Below are positions 25,237 through 32,541 of a DNA stretch of 44,607 nucleotides, in pieces. The first letter of the stretch is position 1. The number at the start of each line of letters is the position of its first letter. The position numbers and the translations under genes were made by a program. The notes beneath the pieces are model-generated. The model was not told the origin of the DNA, ran no database searches, and was given only the letters and a program-made list of their open reading frames with translations. Source of the DNA: an uncultured Bacilli bacterium (GTDB lineage Bacteria; Bacillota_I; Bacilli_A; RF39; UBA660); contig CAKPQS010000009.1 of the NCBI GenBank assembly GCA_934179675.1, forward strand, positions 1 through 44,607, written 5' to 3'.

Positions 25237-25431
25237 ATGAAAATGATGGTTGATAAAAATGCATGCATTGGATGTGGTGCGTGTGTTGGAACTTGCGATA
25301 AAGTTTTTGGTTTTGATGATAATTATGCAGAAGTAATTGTTGATGAAATACCAGAAGAATTAAAGGAAGAAGCAATGGATGCTTTAGAAGGATGCCCTGT
25401 TGATGCGATTAAAATCGTTACAAAAGATTAA
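25237..25431 (+). CDS. fer: 4Fe-4S ferredoxin
   Basis: A 64-residue electron carrier with a single 4Fe-4S site: CIGCGACVGTC (three of the ligands, CxxCxxC-like) and GCPVDAI (fourth Cys before Pro). The rest is acidic and short, as in Bacillus-type Fer. It has its own strong promoter and stands alone between two leftward operons, which it faces at the 3' end (it overlaps the spmB stop by 4 bases, convergent). Confidence 0.92.
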   Translation: MKMMVDKNACIGCGACVGTCDKVFGFDDNYAEVIVDEIPEELKEEAMDALEGCPVDAIKIVTKD

Positions 25432-25901
25432 TAAAAAAGGCGTGCTACAAAATAAGCAATTAATATTGATGTAAAATCTGCTAGCAAACAAACAACTGGT
25501 GCATAGCGGATTTTTTTTATTTTTATAATTCCAAAATAAAGTGTTAAGACATAAAATGTAGTATCACTGGTAGCTTGAATTAAAGATGCAAAAAATGAAT
25601 AAAAATGATCAACTCCAAATATTTTATAAATATTATTTAAACTAGCAAAGGCTGCATTTCCTGATAAAGGTCTTAAAATAATCATAGTAATTATATGAGC
25701 ATTTTTAGAAAATATATCTAAAATATTGCTTTTAGTAAAAATATTAACAGCAAAAATCATGGCTAAAATGGTAGGAAAAATATCTTTCATTAAAACAAAT
25801 GATTCCTTGACGCCTTCTATAAATGATTCATAAATATTTGTTTTATTATATGAATAAATTAATACAAATAAAACAATTAATGGTAGTATTATTTTAGTCA
25901 T
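25428..25901 (-). CDS. spmB: Spore maturation protein B
   Basis: The start is at ATG 25901 (MTKIILPLIVLFVLIY), after AGGAGAATTT. A 157-residue membrane protein with the SpmB pattern: FVLMKDIFPTILAMIFAVNI, a PLSGNAAF segment and ATSDTTFYVLTLYFG. In Bacillus subtilis SpmA and SpmB act in spore core dehydration; both carry nucleoside-recognition (gate-like) domains. It overlaps spmA by 8 bases. Confidence 0.85.
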   Translation of the reverse strand: MTKIILPLIVLFVLIYSYNKTNIYESFIEGVKESFVLMKDIFPTILAMIFAVNIFTKSNILDIFSKNAHIITMIILRPLSGNAAFASLNNIYKIFGVDHFYSFFASLIQATSDTTFYVLTLYFGIIKIKKIRYAPVVCLLADFTSILIAYFVARLFY

Positions 25902-26466
25902 GATAAATTCTCCTAAATATATAGTCAATAATTAAACTAACAATGGTAGATAAAAGTGTAACAATTATTGCTGGTAATATTATTTTACCTGGATCACTTG
26001 AATTATAAAATGTTCTTAAACTTAAAACAGTTGTCGGAAATAAAGTCAAACCTGATGTATTAATTACTAAAAATGTTATCATTGATTTAGTAGCTTTATC
26101 GGTTTTATTTAATTCTTGCAAAGCTTTCATTGCTTTAAGCCCAATAGGAGTAGCTGCATTACCTATCCCAAACATATTTACAATAATATTAGTTGATATA
26201 TAACCAAGCGATTTATCATTTTCTGGTATTTCTTTAAATAATGGTTTAATTAATTTAGAAGTTATTTTTGATAATTTGGTAATTAAACCTGATTTTTCTA
26301 ATATTTTTAATATTCCAAACCATAATGCTAAATTAGGAAATATTTGCACACATAATTCTATTGTTTCTTTAGGAGTTGATAAAATCACATCTGATATATT
26401 AATATTATTTAATAAAGAATAGCTAATTCCAACTATAATTAAAATAAACCAAATAAAATTTACCAT
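25894..26466 (-). CDS. spmA: Spore maturation protein A
   Basis: A 190-residue membrane protein with the gate-like domain seen in SpmA: LFPNLALWFGILKILEKSG, a MFGIGNAATPIGLKAMKALQ segment and SGLTLFPTTVLSL. It overlaps dacB by 7 bases and spmB by 8. The trio in this order matches the Bacillus dacB-spmA-spmB operon. The family is also found in non-sporulating bacteria, so sporulation is suggested but not proved. Confidence 0.85.
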   Translation of the reverse strand: MVNFIWFILIIVGISYSLLNNINISDVILSTPKETIELCVQIFPNLALWFGILKILEKSGLITKLSKITSKLIKPLFKEIPENDKSLGYISTNIIVNMFGIGNAATPIGLKAMKALQELNKTDKATKSMITFLVINTSGLTLFPTTVLSLRTFYNSSDPGKIILPAIIVTLLSTIVSLIIDYIFRRIYHD

Positions 26467-27530
26467 AAATTATTAAACCATTCCTTGATTTTTTGAAAAA
26501 AAGACTTTTTTTCTTTCTTTTTAATAAAAATATCAATTTTTTTTAATTCATTATCATGCAATTTTATAACTATATCTCCTATTTTTTCATCGTTTTCATA
26601 ATTTTCTTTTTGAATAATATTTATTTTAAGTAAAATATTATTTTTTTCTATTTCTGATAATGGATAATTAAAATTTTCTTTAACATAAAAAGATTCGTTA
26701 TAGTAATTTTCGCCATATATTTCAAATAATCCTTCTTTTATTATTTCATAATTCTTATAATTTTCATAAGCTTCTTTATATAAATTTTGGTGATCTAAAA
26801 AATCATTTCCATCATTTAATGTAACAACAACTAAATTTAAATTATCTTTACTTGCAGTTGTTACTAATGTCCTTTTAGCAATATCAGTAAATCCTGTTTT
26901 GCCTCCTGTTGTATATTTATAAAGTGTAAGTAATTTATTTTTATTAATCCAAAAATAATTATTCATATTCGTTTTAAGTTGATATTTTCTTGTACCAGTT
27001 ATCATTCTAAATATTTCATTTTTCATAGCATAACTCATAAGAATAGCCATATCATATGCACTTGAAATATTGCCTCCATTTTCTTCTAATCCTGATGGAT
27101 TATTAAATGTAGTATCATCCATTTTTAATTGTTTAGCTTTTTCATTCATTAATTCTACAAATTTCATTTCATTTTCAGATACAATGTTTGCTATTTGTAA
27201 AGCTGCATCATTTCCACTTCGAAGCATTAATCCATATACTAGATCAATCAATTTTATTTCTTCACCTGGTTTAATATAAATGCCAGATCCATAAGCTTTA
27301 TTAACAACATTTGTTACTGTAATTGTATCATATAATTTATCAGATTCTATTGCAAGTATTGCAGTCATTATTTTGGATATTGAAGCAACACTTCTTTTGG
27401 CATGTATATTTTTGGCATATAATATTCTATTTGTTTCTTGTTCCATTAAAATCGCACTTGTTGCACTTGTATCATAAGCCTTAATATTAACTGGGATTAT
27501 AAATAATAATAAAATAATTATTTTCTTCAA
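26460..27530 (-). CDS. dacB: D-alanyl-D-alanine carboxypeptidase, DacB/DacF type
   Basis: The start is at TTG 27530, since AGGTG at the only earlier candidate is the ribosome site. A signal peptide (KKIIILLLFIIPVNIKAYDT) is followed by serine-acylating motifs SISK (SXXK), SGN and KTG (GGKTGFT). It removes the terminal D-Ala from peptidoglycan stems outside the membrane; about 356 residues with a C-terminal domain and basic tail. The DacB/DacF family shapes spore cortex in sporulators. It heads the dacB-spmA-spmB operon. Confidence 0.9.
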   Translation of the reverse strand: MKKIIILLLFIIPVNIKAYDTSATSAILMEQETNRILYAKNIHAKRSVASISKIMTAILAIESDKLYDTITVTNVVNKAYGSGIYIKPGEEIKLIDLVYGLMLRSGNDAALQIANIVSENEMKFVELMNEKAKQLKMDDTTFNNPSGLEENGGNISSAYDMAILMSYAMKNEIFRMITGTRKYQLKTNMNNYFWINKNKLLTLYKYTTGGKTGFTDIAKRTLVTTASKDNLNLVVVTLNDGNDFLDHQNLYKEAYENYKNYEIIKEGLFEIYGENYYNESFYVKENFNYPLSEIEKNNILLKINIIQKENYENDEKIGDIVIKLHDNELKKIDIFIKKKEKKSFFQKIKEWFNNLW

Positions 27531-27553
27531 AGTTATCACCTATTTCAATATAT

Positions 27554-27576
27554 GAAAAAAAGGACAAAATAGTCCT
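27554..27576 (-). terminator. Terminator-like hairpin in the dacB leader
   Basis: AGGAC and GTCCT arms with a 6-base loop are followed by T7 on the minus strand, ending about 24 bases before the dacB start. A candidate promoter (27593-27621) lies directly upstream, so this could be an attenuator rather than the end of another gene. Confidence 0.6.
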
Positions 27577-27592
27577 AATTAAGGAAATAGTC

Positions 27593-27621
27593 ATTATCAT
27601 AATAAAATACTTATTTTACAA
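27593..27621 (-). promoter_or_regulatory. Candidate promoter of dacB-spmA-spmB
   Basis: Minus-strand TTGTAA, 17-base spacer, GATAAT, about 65 bases before the dacB start. Confidence 0.4.
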
Positions 27622-27916
27622 TTAATAGGTATTTTAGCAAAATATAACTTATCATCAATCTTAAAATAATTTTTTTAAGTAACACTTTTAATTTTTATAA
27701 TCAACTAATGATTTTGTTACTATTTTATTCATTCTACAAGCACTTCTTTGACAATGTAACATTAATCAACATTTATATTTACCGATTTCCTATAACATTC
27801 TCCTCACTGAATTTTACTGACACTTTTGCCAGTAATTTTCAATGGCAAACCATCTTTATTTTGTCATTTACGTATTTTACTAACATTTTTTGTTAATAAA
27901 CTTACTTAACATCTTC
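27622..27916. other. Gene-free stretch, possibly decayed coding DNA
   Basis: No intact gene is seen. Minus-strand fragments such as FKIDDKLYFAKIPINCKISI (near 27605-27665) and NKDGLPLKITGKSVSKIQ (near 27815-27870) look coding but are split by stops in all frames. A rightward 62-codon frame at 27708-27896 has no ribosome site and is judged spurious. Degraded DNA upstream of dacB is the simplest reading. Confidence 0.4.
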
Positions 27917-28624
27917 TTATAACAATCCTATAAATATTAAAAACATAAATATATCAATAAGTACTAGTAAAATACAAGAAACTAAATATAAAGTTTTTTT
28001 AACCTTATAACTCAAATTAAAATCTGTATAAAATAAATTCCTCATTCTATCAGAAAGTTTTAATTTATTTAACAAAAATACAAATATTATTCCTCCACAA
28101 ACATTCAAAATTATATCATCTACATCAAATCTACCAACCATAGTTATAAGTTGGATAACCTCAATAAAAAATACAAGTGGCAAAAGAATCATAATCTGAT
28201 TTCCAATCTTAGTATACTTTTTATCCTTCACAATAAGTAAAAAAGATAATGGCATAAAAGCAATCAAATTCCCAATTAAATTGTATACTTTATGAAATAA
28301 ATTAATATCTGATGTAACTATCGAATTTATTGTTTTAAAAGGAATTAAATTAACATAATAAACTAAATCTTTGAAAGTTATTATATTAAAACGATTCCGA
28401 TCAATAATAAAAGTAAATTCAAATAATAGTATTAAATACATTGCTATATAAATACTAGCATTTTTCTTTTGTTCATCCTTTTTTAAAAGTCCACATGTAA
28501 AAAGAACAAATAATAATAAAACAAAATAAATTATATAATGATAATAGGAAAAACTAATTTTCTTATTTAAAATAATAATTAAAAATAACAATTGACTAAA
28601 TATAAGCAGAATTTTATTTCTCAT
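27917..28624 (-). CDS. VanZ-like membrane protein
   Basis: The start is at ATG 28624 (MRNKILLIFSQ), after AAAGGAAA. A 235-residue membrane protein with the VanZ-like block: LIPFKTINSIV, then NLIGNLIAFMPLSFLLIV, then FFIEVIQLITMVGRFDVDDIILNVCGGI. VanZ proteins give modest glycopeptide resistance in some cases, but most family members have no known function. It overlaps the NUDIX gene by ATGA. Confidence 0.88.
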   Translation of the reverse strand: MRNKILLIFSQLLFLIIILNKKISFSYYHYIIYFVLLLFVLFTCGLLKKDEQKKNASIYIAMYLILLFEFTFIIDRNRFNIITFKDLVYYVNLIPFKTINSIVTSDINLFHKVYNLIGNLIAFMPLSFLLIVKDKKYTKIGNQIMILLPLVFFIEVIQLITMVGRFDVDDIILNVCGGIIFVFLLNKLKLSDRMRNLFYTDFNLSYKVKKTLYLVSCILLVLIDIFMFLIFIGLL

Positions 28625-29019
28625 ATTTCCTTTACCCTTACCTCTATCTTCTTCCAAAAATCCTTTAAATTTTGATAAGACAATTTATCTATAACATCAT
28701 CATAATTAACCCATACTAATTCTTCTTTATCTTTCTCATCAATTATTCTATCAGTTACACCATCATCTATAGCCAAATACATATACGTTTTTATATTTCC
28801 CTCGAAATTAGTATATTCAATTATTCCAATCTCTTTTTCAGATAAAAGTTTACACCTTCTACCAGTTTCTTCCTCAGTTTCCCTAATCGCACACTCACAT
28901 AATGTTTCATTTTCTTCTAAATGTCCCTTAGGAAAAGAATAATCATTATTTTTTTCCCTATACACTAGTCCAATTTTTTTATTTTTCTTATCAATTAAAA
29001 CACAACCTGCCTTATTCAT
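28621..29019 (-). CDS. NUDIX hydrolase
   Basis: The start is at ATG 29019 (MNKAGCVLIDKKNK), after AAGGAG. The 132-residue protein has the Nudix box with GHLEENETLCECAIRETEEE and TG following (GX5EX7REUXEEXGU), which binds Mg and cleaves nucleoside diphosphate-linked compounds. The start of the fold (SFPKGHLE) fits small housekeeping NUDIX enzymes. The substrate cannot be told. It shares an operon with the VanZ-like gene. Confidence 0.9.
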   Translation of the reverse strand: MNKAGCVLIDKKNKKIGLVYREKNNDYSFPKGHLEENETLCECAIRETEEETGRRCKLLSEKEIGIIEYTNFEGNIKTYMYLAIDDGVTDRIIDEKDKEELVWVNYDDVIDKLSYQNLKDFWKKIEVRVKEI

Positions 29020-29038
29020 ATAACTCCTTACAACAAAA

Positions 29039-29053
29039 GGGCATAAAATGCCC
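29039..29053 (-). terminator. Terminator-like hairpin in the NUDIX leader
   Basis: GGGCAT and ATGCCC arms with a 3-base loop are followed by TTTTG on the minus strand, 20 bases before the NUDIX start. It could be an attenuator. Confidence 0.6.
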
Positions 29054-29157
29054 ATAATCCCCTTACCTCATCCCTCATTTTATAGTCAATGTCTGGTATT
29101 AAATTTTACAACTTAAAAGTACATTTGTAATTTTTTTAAGCATAAATGTAAATAAAA

Positions 29158-29176
29158 GGACTAGCTTTTTAGTCCT
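29158..29176 (-). terminator. Intrinsic terminator after the DIP1984-family gene
   Basis: AGGACTA and TAGTCCT arms with a short loop are followed by TTTTATTT on the minus strand. Confidence 0.7.
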
Positions 29177-29242
29177 AAGCAAATATATGTCTCATTCTCA
29201 GACACAGAGATAACATTCACCCTATAAAACTACCAACAATAA

Positions 29243-29701
29243 TTAAATTAATTCATTTTGCCAATTAGTTTCTTCAATTGTATTTTCTACTAATCTTAAT
29301 TCTTTAGACATTTTATCAATAATTTTTTGAATTTTTTTTACATCTACATTACTCATTATTTTTATTTCGCTTCTTGATACTCTAGTTACTAAATTACTTG
29401 CTGTACTAACTAAAGATCTATAACTATTTATTTTTTGAATCAAAACATCTTTTTTAGCAATTAATTCTGTTAAAGTCAAATTATTATAATTTGTAATCGT
29501 TTGACAATTTGTTTTGTTTATGCGTGCAATTAAAATTTCTAAACTTTCATAACATGCATCAATTTCTTTTAACAAATCATCTGGATCTTCTCCAGTTTTT
29601 TCTCCTTCTTGAACTACTGCATTTAATTCTAAACGATAATTTAATTGAGCTATTTTTTTATTTAAATCATTTCTTTCTTGTAATGCTACTGCTAATTTCA
29701 T
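29243..29701 (-). CDS. DIP1984 family protein
   Basis: The 152-residue helical protein fits the DIP1984 (septicolysin-like) family throughout. MKLAVALQERNDLNKKIAQL, then LELNAVVQEGEKTGEDPDDL, then LIARINKTN, YRSLVSTASN, VSRSEIKIMSNVDV and a final NWQNELI match. Structures of the family are coiled helical bundles; no activity is established. It follows the PspC-like gene by 17 bases and is probably in the same operon. Confidence 0.9.
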   Translation of the reverse strand: MKLAVALQERNDLNKKIAQLNYRLELNAVVQEGEKTGEDPDDLLKEIDACYESLEILIARINKTNCQTITNYNNLTLTELIAKKDVLIQKINSYRSLVSTASNLVTRVSRSEIKIMSNVDVKKIQKIIDKMSKELRLVENTIEETNWQNELI

Positions 29702-29718
29702 AATTTTCTCCTTTTATA

Positions 29719-29907
29719 TTAAATATTTTTTTCAGGAATTACAAAAGCACATATAATATAAGCTAATATTCCGGTACCAAATGTCAAGCCAAATATAACC
29801 CATGCTAATCTAATTAATGTTGGATCAATATTAAAGTATTCAGCCATTCCTCCACATACGCCTGCTATTTTTTTTTCATTCTTTGATCGGTATAATCTTT
29901 TATTCAT
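29719..29907 (-). CDS. PspC-domain membrane protein
   Basis: A 62-residue protein with the PspC core: LYRSKNEKKIAGVCGGMAEY, FNIDPTLIRLAWVIFGLTFG and a single membrane segment ending in a FVIPEKN tail. PspC-domain proteins sit in the membrane and take part in envelope stress or toxin tolerance in several phyla. A promoter (29932-29960) precedes it. Confidence 0.93.
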   Translation of the reverse strand: MNKRLYRSKNEKKIAGVCGGMAEYFNIDPTLIRLAWVIFGLTFGTGILAYIICAFVIPEKNI

Positions 29908-29931
29908 TATATTCCTTCTTTCTTTAAATAT

Positions 29932-29960
29932 ATTATATATTATAATTTTATTAAAGTAAA
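29932..29960 (-). promoter_or_regulatory. Promoter of pspC-like and DIP1984 genes
   Basis: Minus-strand TTTACT, 17-base spacer, TATAAT. Confidence 0.55.
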
Positions 29961-29978
29961 TATTAATAAATGTAAGTA

Positions 29979-30284
29979 TTATACTTGTTTTAATGTTATT
30001 TTAGATTTATTACTACCTGCTGTTTCTTTCATGGCTTCTGCTATAAATTTAGTTTCTGTTTTATATCCTATTGTTACATTAGAACTTCCATCTATTAAAG
30101 AATTAGTAAACATATTATTATATGCTGTATTTGCATTTAATATATTAATTGTTATTTGCAAATTTAAACAGTAATTAAACATACTTGCCATATTGGTTAC
30201 ATTTGTCGTATTGAAATTTGATAAATTTAAAGTTGTTAAGAATAAGCAATTAAAAAACATGGATGCCATAGATGTTACATTGTA
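29979..30284 (-). pseudogene. BspA-like surface protein remnant (3' part)
   Basis: Translation gives DUF285/BspA leucine-rich repeats: YNVTSMASMFFNCLFLTTLN, then NLSNFNTTNVTNMASMFNYC and the C-terminal EAMKETAGSNKSKITLKQV. The frame is cut on the left by a TAA just before YNVTS, and no signal peptide or ribosome site is present, so it is a 3' fragment. The C-terminus matches the tail at 8450-8553. Complete proteins of this type are secreted or wall-attached adhesin-like proteins. Confidence 0.8.
29986..30082. repeat. Dispersed repeat copy B (BspA-like C-terminus)
   Basis: Matches 8457-8553 over 97 bases with about 12 differences. Both code for the same C-terminal motif. Confidence 0.8.
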
Positions 30285-30362
30285 TTAATTTTATAGACAG
30301 AAAAAATTTCAAATTTATATTCATAGAAACAAAAAAACATTTTTTATAACAATTTATAATTA

Positions 30363-30392
30363 ATTAAAAAAAAGCCTAAGCTTTTTTTAATT
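30363..30392 (-). terminator. Intrinsic terminator of the GT-C glycosyltransferase gene
   Basis: AAAAAAAGC and GCTTTTTTT arms around a short loop are followed by T-rich sequence on the minus strand. It includes the last codons of the glycosyltransferase. Confidence 0.7.
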
Positions 30393-31851
30393 GATACAAA
30401 TAATAATCAAACATTTTACCCTCAAATTTTTGTTGTTCATGACTAACCAATTCATAAGTAATACCCAAATTTTCAGATAAAGGATAATCCTCTTTTCCCT
30501 TTGTTACATAAATAACAAAATCAACACTCTGTTCATCAATATACTTATTTAACTCATCAATATTTTCAGGATACTTTTTATAATTAAAATTCAATTTTTC
30601 AAAATATTTTGTATTAGGAACAATACCAGTAGTAGTATAAAATCCCATATCCAAATAACCATAATTTAAAATAGTTGGATTTTCTTCCTTCATAATAATA
30701 TCTCTAAACTTATATTGAACCATATCATCCTTTTTAACTTTCATTAAATAAGTATTAGGACTAACAAAATAAGTTAAAATAACAATTATAACCATATAAG
30801 GAATACATAAATATTTATTTAACTTAACATTTTTTAAATAACTAACAAAATAAATTAAACAAAATAAACTAAAAATTAATATAGGTAAAACATAATAAAT
30901 AAAATAAATACCACCAATATATATAAATAAAATTGAACAAATCATAGAAGTTAAAATAACAATCTTTTCTCTATAATTAATCTTTTTACTAAATAATGGA
31001 AATAATAATAAACCAAATATAATAACCATATATAATTTATTAGCGTATAAATTCCTACCAAAATAATAAAAACAATTTAATAATTTTCTAAAAATGTTAA
31101 CTTTAGTCTCTGTATAAGAAAATAAATTAATAAAAATATAAACATTAAAAAATTCTTTTATAGCATCATTTATACCAAAATATATAAGCCACGGAATTAA
31201 AGGCGTGAACATACCAAATAAATATACAAAAGGCGAAACAAAAGCTTTTTTAAAGTTTTTTTGTTTAAGTAAAGAAATAAATAAACATAACATAAAAGCA
31301 AAATTGATACCAAGAACAGTATATTTAGTCAAAAAAATTAAACCCGCCATAAAACCAACAATATATATTTTTTTATAACTAATTTCGTTAGTTCTAGCAT
31401 ATTTTATAAGTTCATATAAACTATACATCATCATCGGAAAACAAAATTCCTCACAACTTGAACCATGCCTAAAACCTACAGCAGTATAAACTAAAAAAGC
31501 AAATAAAGGCAAAATAATATAACTATATTTTTCATCCAAATATAAATTAATAATTTTATGAGTTAAATATAAAAATATTGTACTAGATATAACCTCTAAA
31601 ACAAAAACTCCTAAAAAAGAAGTATTAGAAATCAAATATCCAATTCCATATATTAAATATAAAAAAGGTCCCTTCTGTTCAAATAAATCTTTAAAAATAA
31701 TTTTACCATTAAATAATCCCTTACCCATTGTAAAAAAAGCATTAGCATCACACCAATCATTTAAAGGATAAAGCGGTGACGATTTAGATGCCACTAAAAG
31801 GATTAATAACGATACAATAAAACAATATAAAATAATTTTTTTATTTTTCAT
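30376..31851 (-). CDS. GT-C fold membrane glycosyltransferase (PMT/ArnT-like)
   Basis: A 491-residue polytopic protein with about 11-12 hydrophobic segments. The N-terminus carries the acidic loop-1 sequence LNDWCDANAFFTMGK, then YKDLFEQKGPFLYLIYG-like KDLFEQKGPFLYLIYGIGYL. These match bacterial GT39/GT83-type transferases that use a lipid-phosphate sugar on the outer membrane face. The C-terminal part is a small soluble domain. The sugar and acceptor cannot be read; it may modify wall polymers or surface proteins. Confidence 0.85.
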   Translation of the reverse strand: MKNKKIILYCFIVSLLILLVASKSSPLYPLNDWCDANAFFTMGKGLFNGKIIFKDLFEQKGPFLYLIYGIGYLISNTSFLGVFVLEVISSTIFLYLTHKIINLYLDEKYSYIILPLFAFLVYTAVGFRHGSSCEEFCFPMMMYSLYELIKYARTNEISYKKIYIVGFMAGLIFLTKYTVLGINFAFMLCLFISLLKQKNFKKAFVSPFVYLFGMFTPLIPWLIYFGINDAIKEFFNVYIFINLFSYTETKVNIFRKLLNCFYYFGRNLYANKLYMVIIFGLLLFPLFSKKINYREKIVILTSMICSILFIYIGGIYFIYYVLPILIFSLFCLIYFVSYLKNVKLNKYLCIPYMVIIVILTYFVSPNTYLMKVKKDDMVQYKFRDIIMKEENPTILNYGYLDMGFYTTTGIVPNTKYFEKLNFNYKKYPENIDELNKYIDEQSVDFVIYVTKGKEDYPLSENLGITYELVSHEQQKFEGKMFDYYLYQLKKA

Positions 31852-31965
31852 ACTCCCACCTTAATTATTTTAACATATAATTCGACAATTTTCTACATTT
31901 ATCACAATAAAGTGTCTAAAAATGTAAAAAATATTATTATTTTTCAAAATAAAAGAAGAAAAACA

Positions 31966-32493
31966 TTAGTACATATATATACCATTAATTTTATCTTCCA
32001 TAGCTTCAGTTAAATCATTAATTTCCCATTTACCATCCTGTTTTGTTAAACTAAAAGTAAGTGTATATTTAATTCTTTCTTTTTCCTTTTCTAATTCATC
32101 CAGCTGATATGATAAAAATTTACTTTCATTATAAACTCCATTATCATTAAATTCATCACGATGATCGTTTAAATAATTTTCAGTTTCTGCAAGTCTTTTA
32201 CCATAATTAGTAACTTCTATCTGAACAGTCACATAAGCATTATTTCCATCAATTGTTTCTTCCTTTATCTCATAAATCAATGATTTATACTGCTTTTTCA
32301 TTAATTCTTTATACCTTTCCTTTTGTTCAGAAGTATAATTAGTTTTATTTATCATCCCATCTAAATCAGATATAACATCTTTATGTAAAACCTGATAATT
32401 TGATAAAAACTGTTCAACCTTTTTAGTTGGTGTATTATTTAATTCACAACCTACTAATAAAAAAATACTCAATATTACTAGTAATCTTTTCAT
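31966..32493 (-). CDS. Lipoprotein of unknown function
   Basis: The start is at ATG 32493 (MKRLLVILSIFLLVGC), after AGGAGGAAAT; upstream in-frame codons are non-coding leader. A lipoprotein signal ends in VGC. The rest (about 155 residues) is charged, with a helical first half (VEQFLSNYQVLHKDVISDLD) and a beta second half (NAYVTVQIEVTNYG, TLTFSLTKQDGKWEINDLTE). The late beta part resembles the NTF2-like or DUF4878-type domain common in small lipoproteins. It follows aspS by about 50 bases. Confidence 0.7.
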   Translation of the reverse strand: MKRLLVILSIFLLVGCELNNTPTKKVEQFLSNYQVLHKDVISDLDGMINKTNYTSEQKERYKELMKKQYKSLIYEIKEETIDGNNAYVTVQIEVTNYGKRLAETENYLNDHRDEFNDNGVYNESKFLSYQLDELEKEKERIKYTLTFSLTKQDGKWEINDLTEAMEDKINGIYMY

Positions 32494-32541
32494 ATATTTC
32501 CTCCTAGCAATATTATGAGTATTTATTTTTTTTTTATACAT

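Noticed and set aside
27708..27896. Rightward 62-codon frame between dacB and the VanZ gene
   Set aside because: It has no ribosome site and its content is low-complexity hydrophobic and aromatic; it looks like a chance frame in AT-rich DNA.
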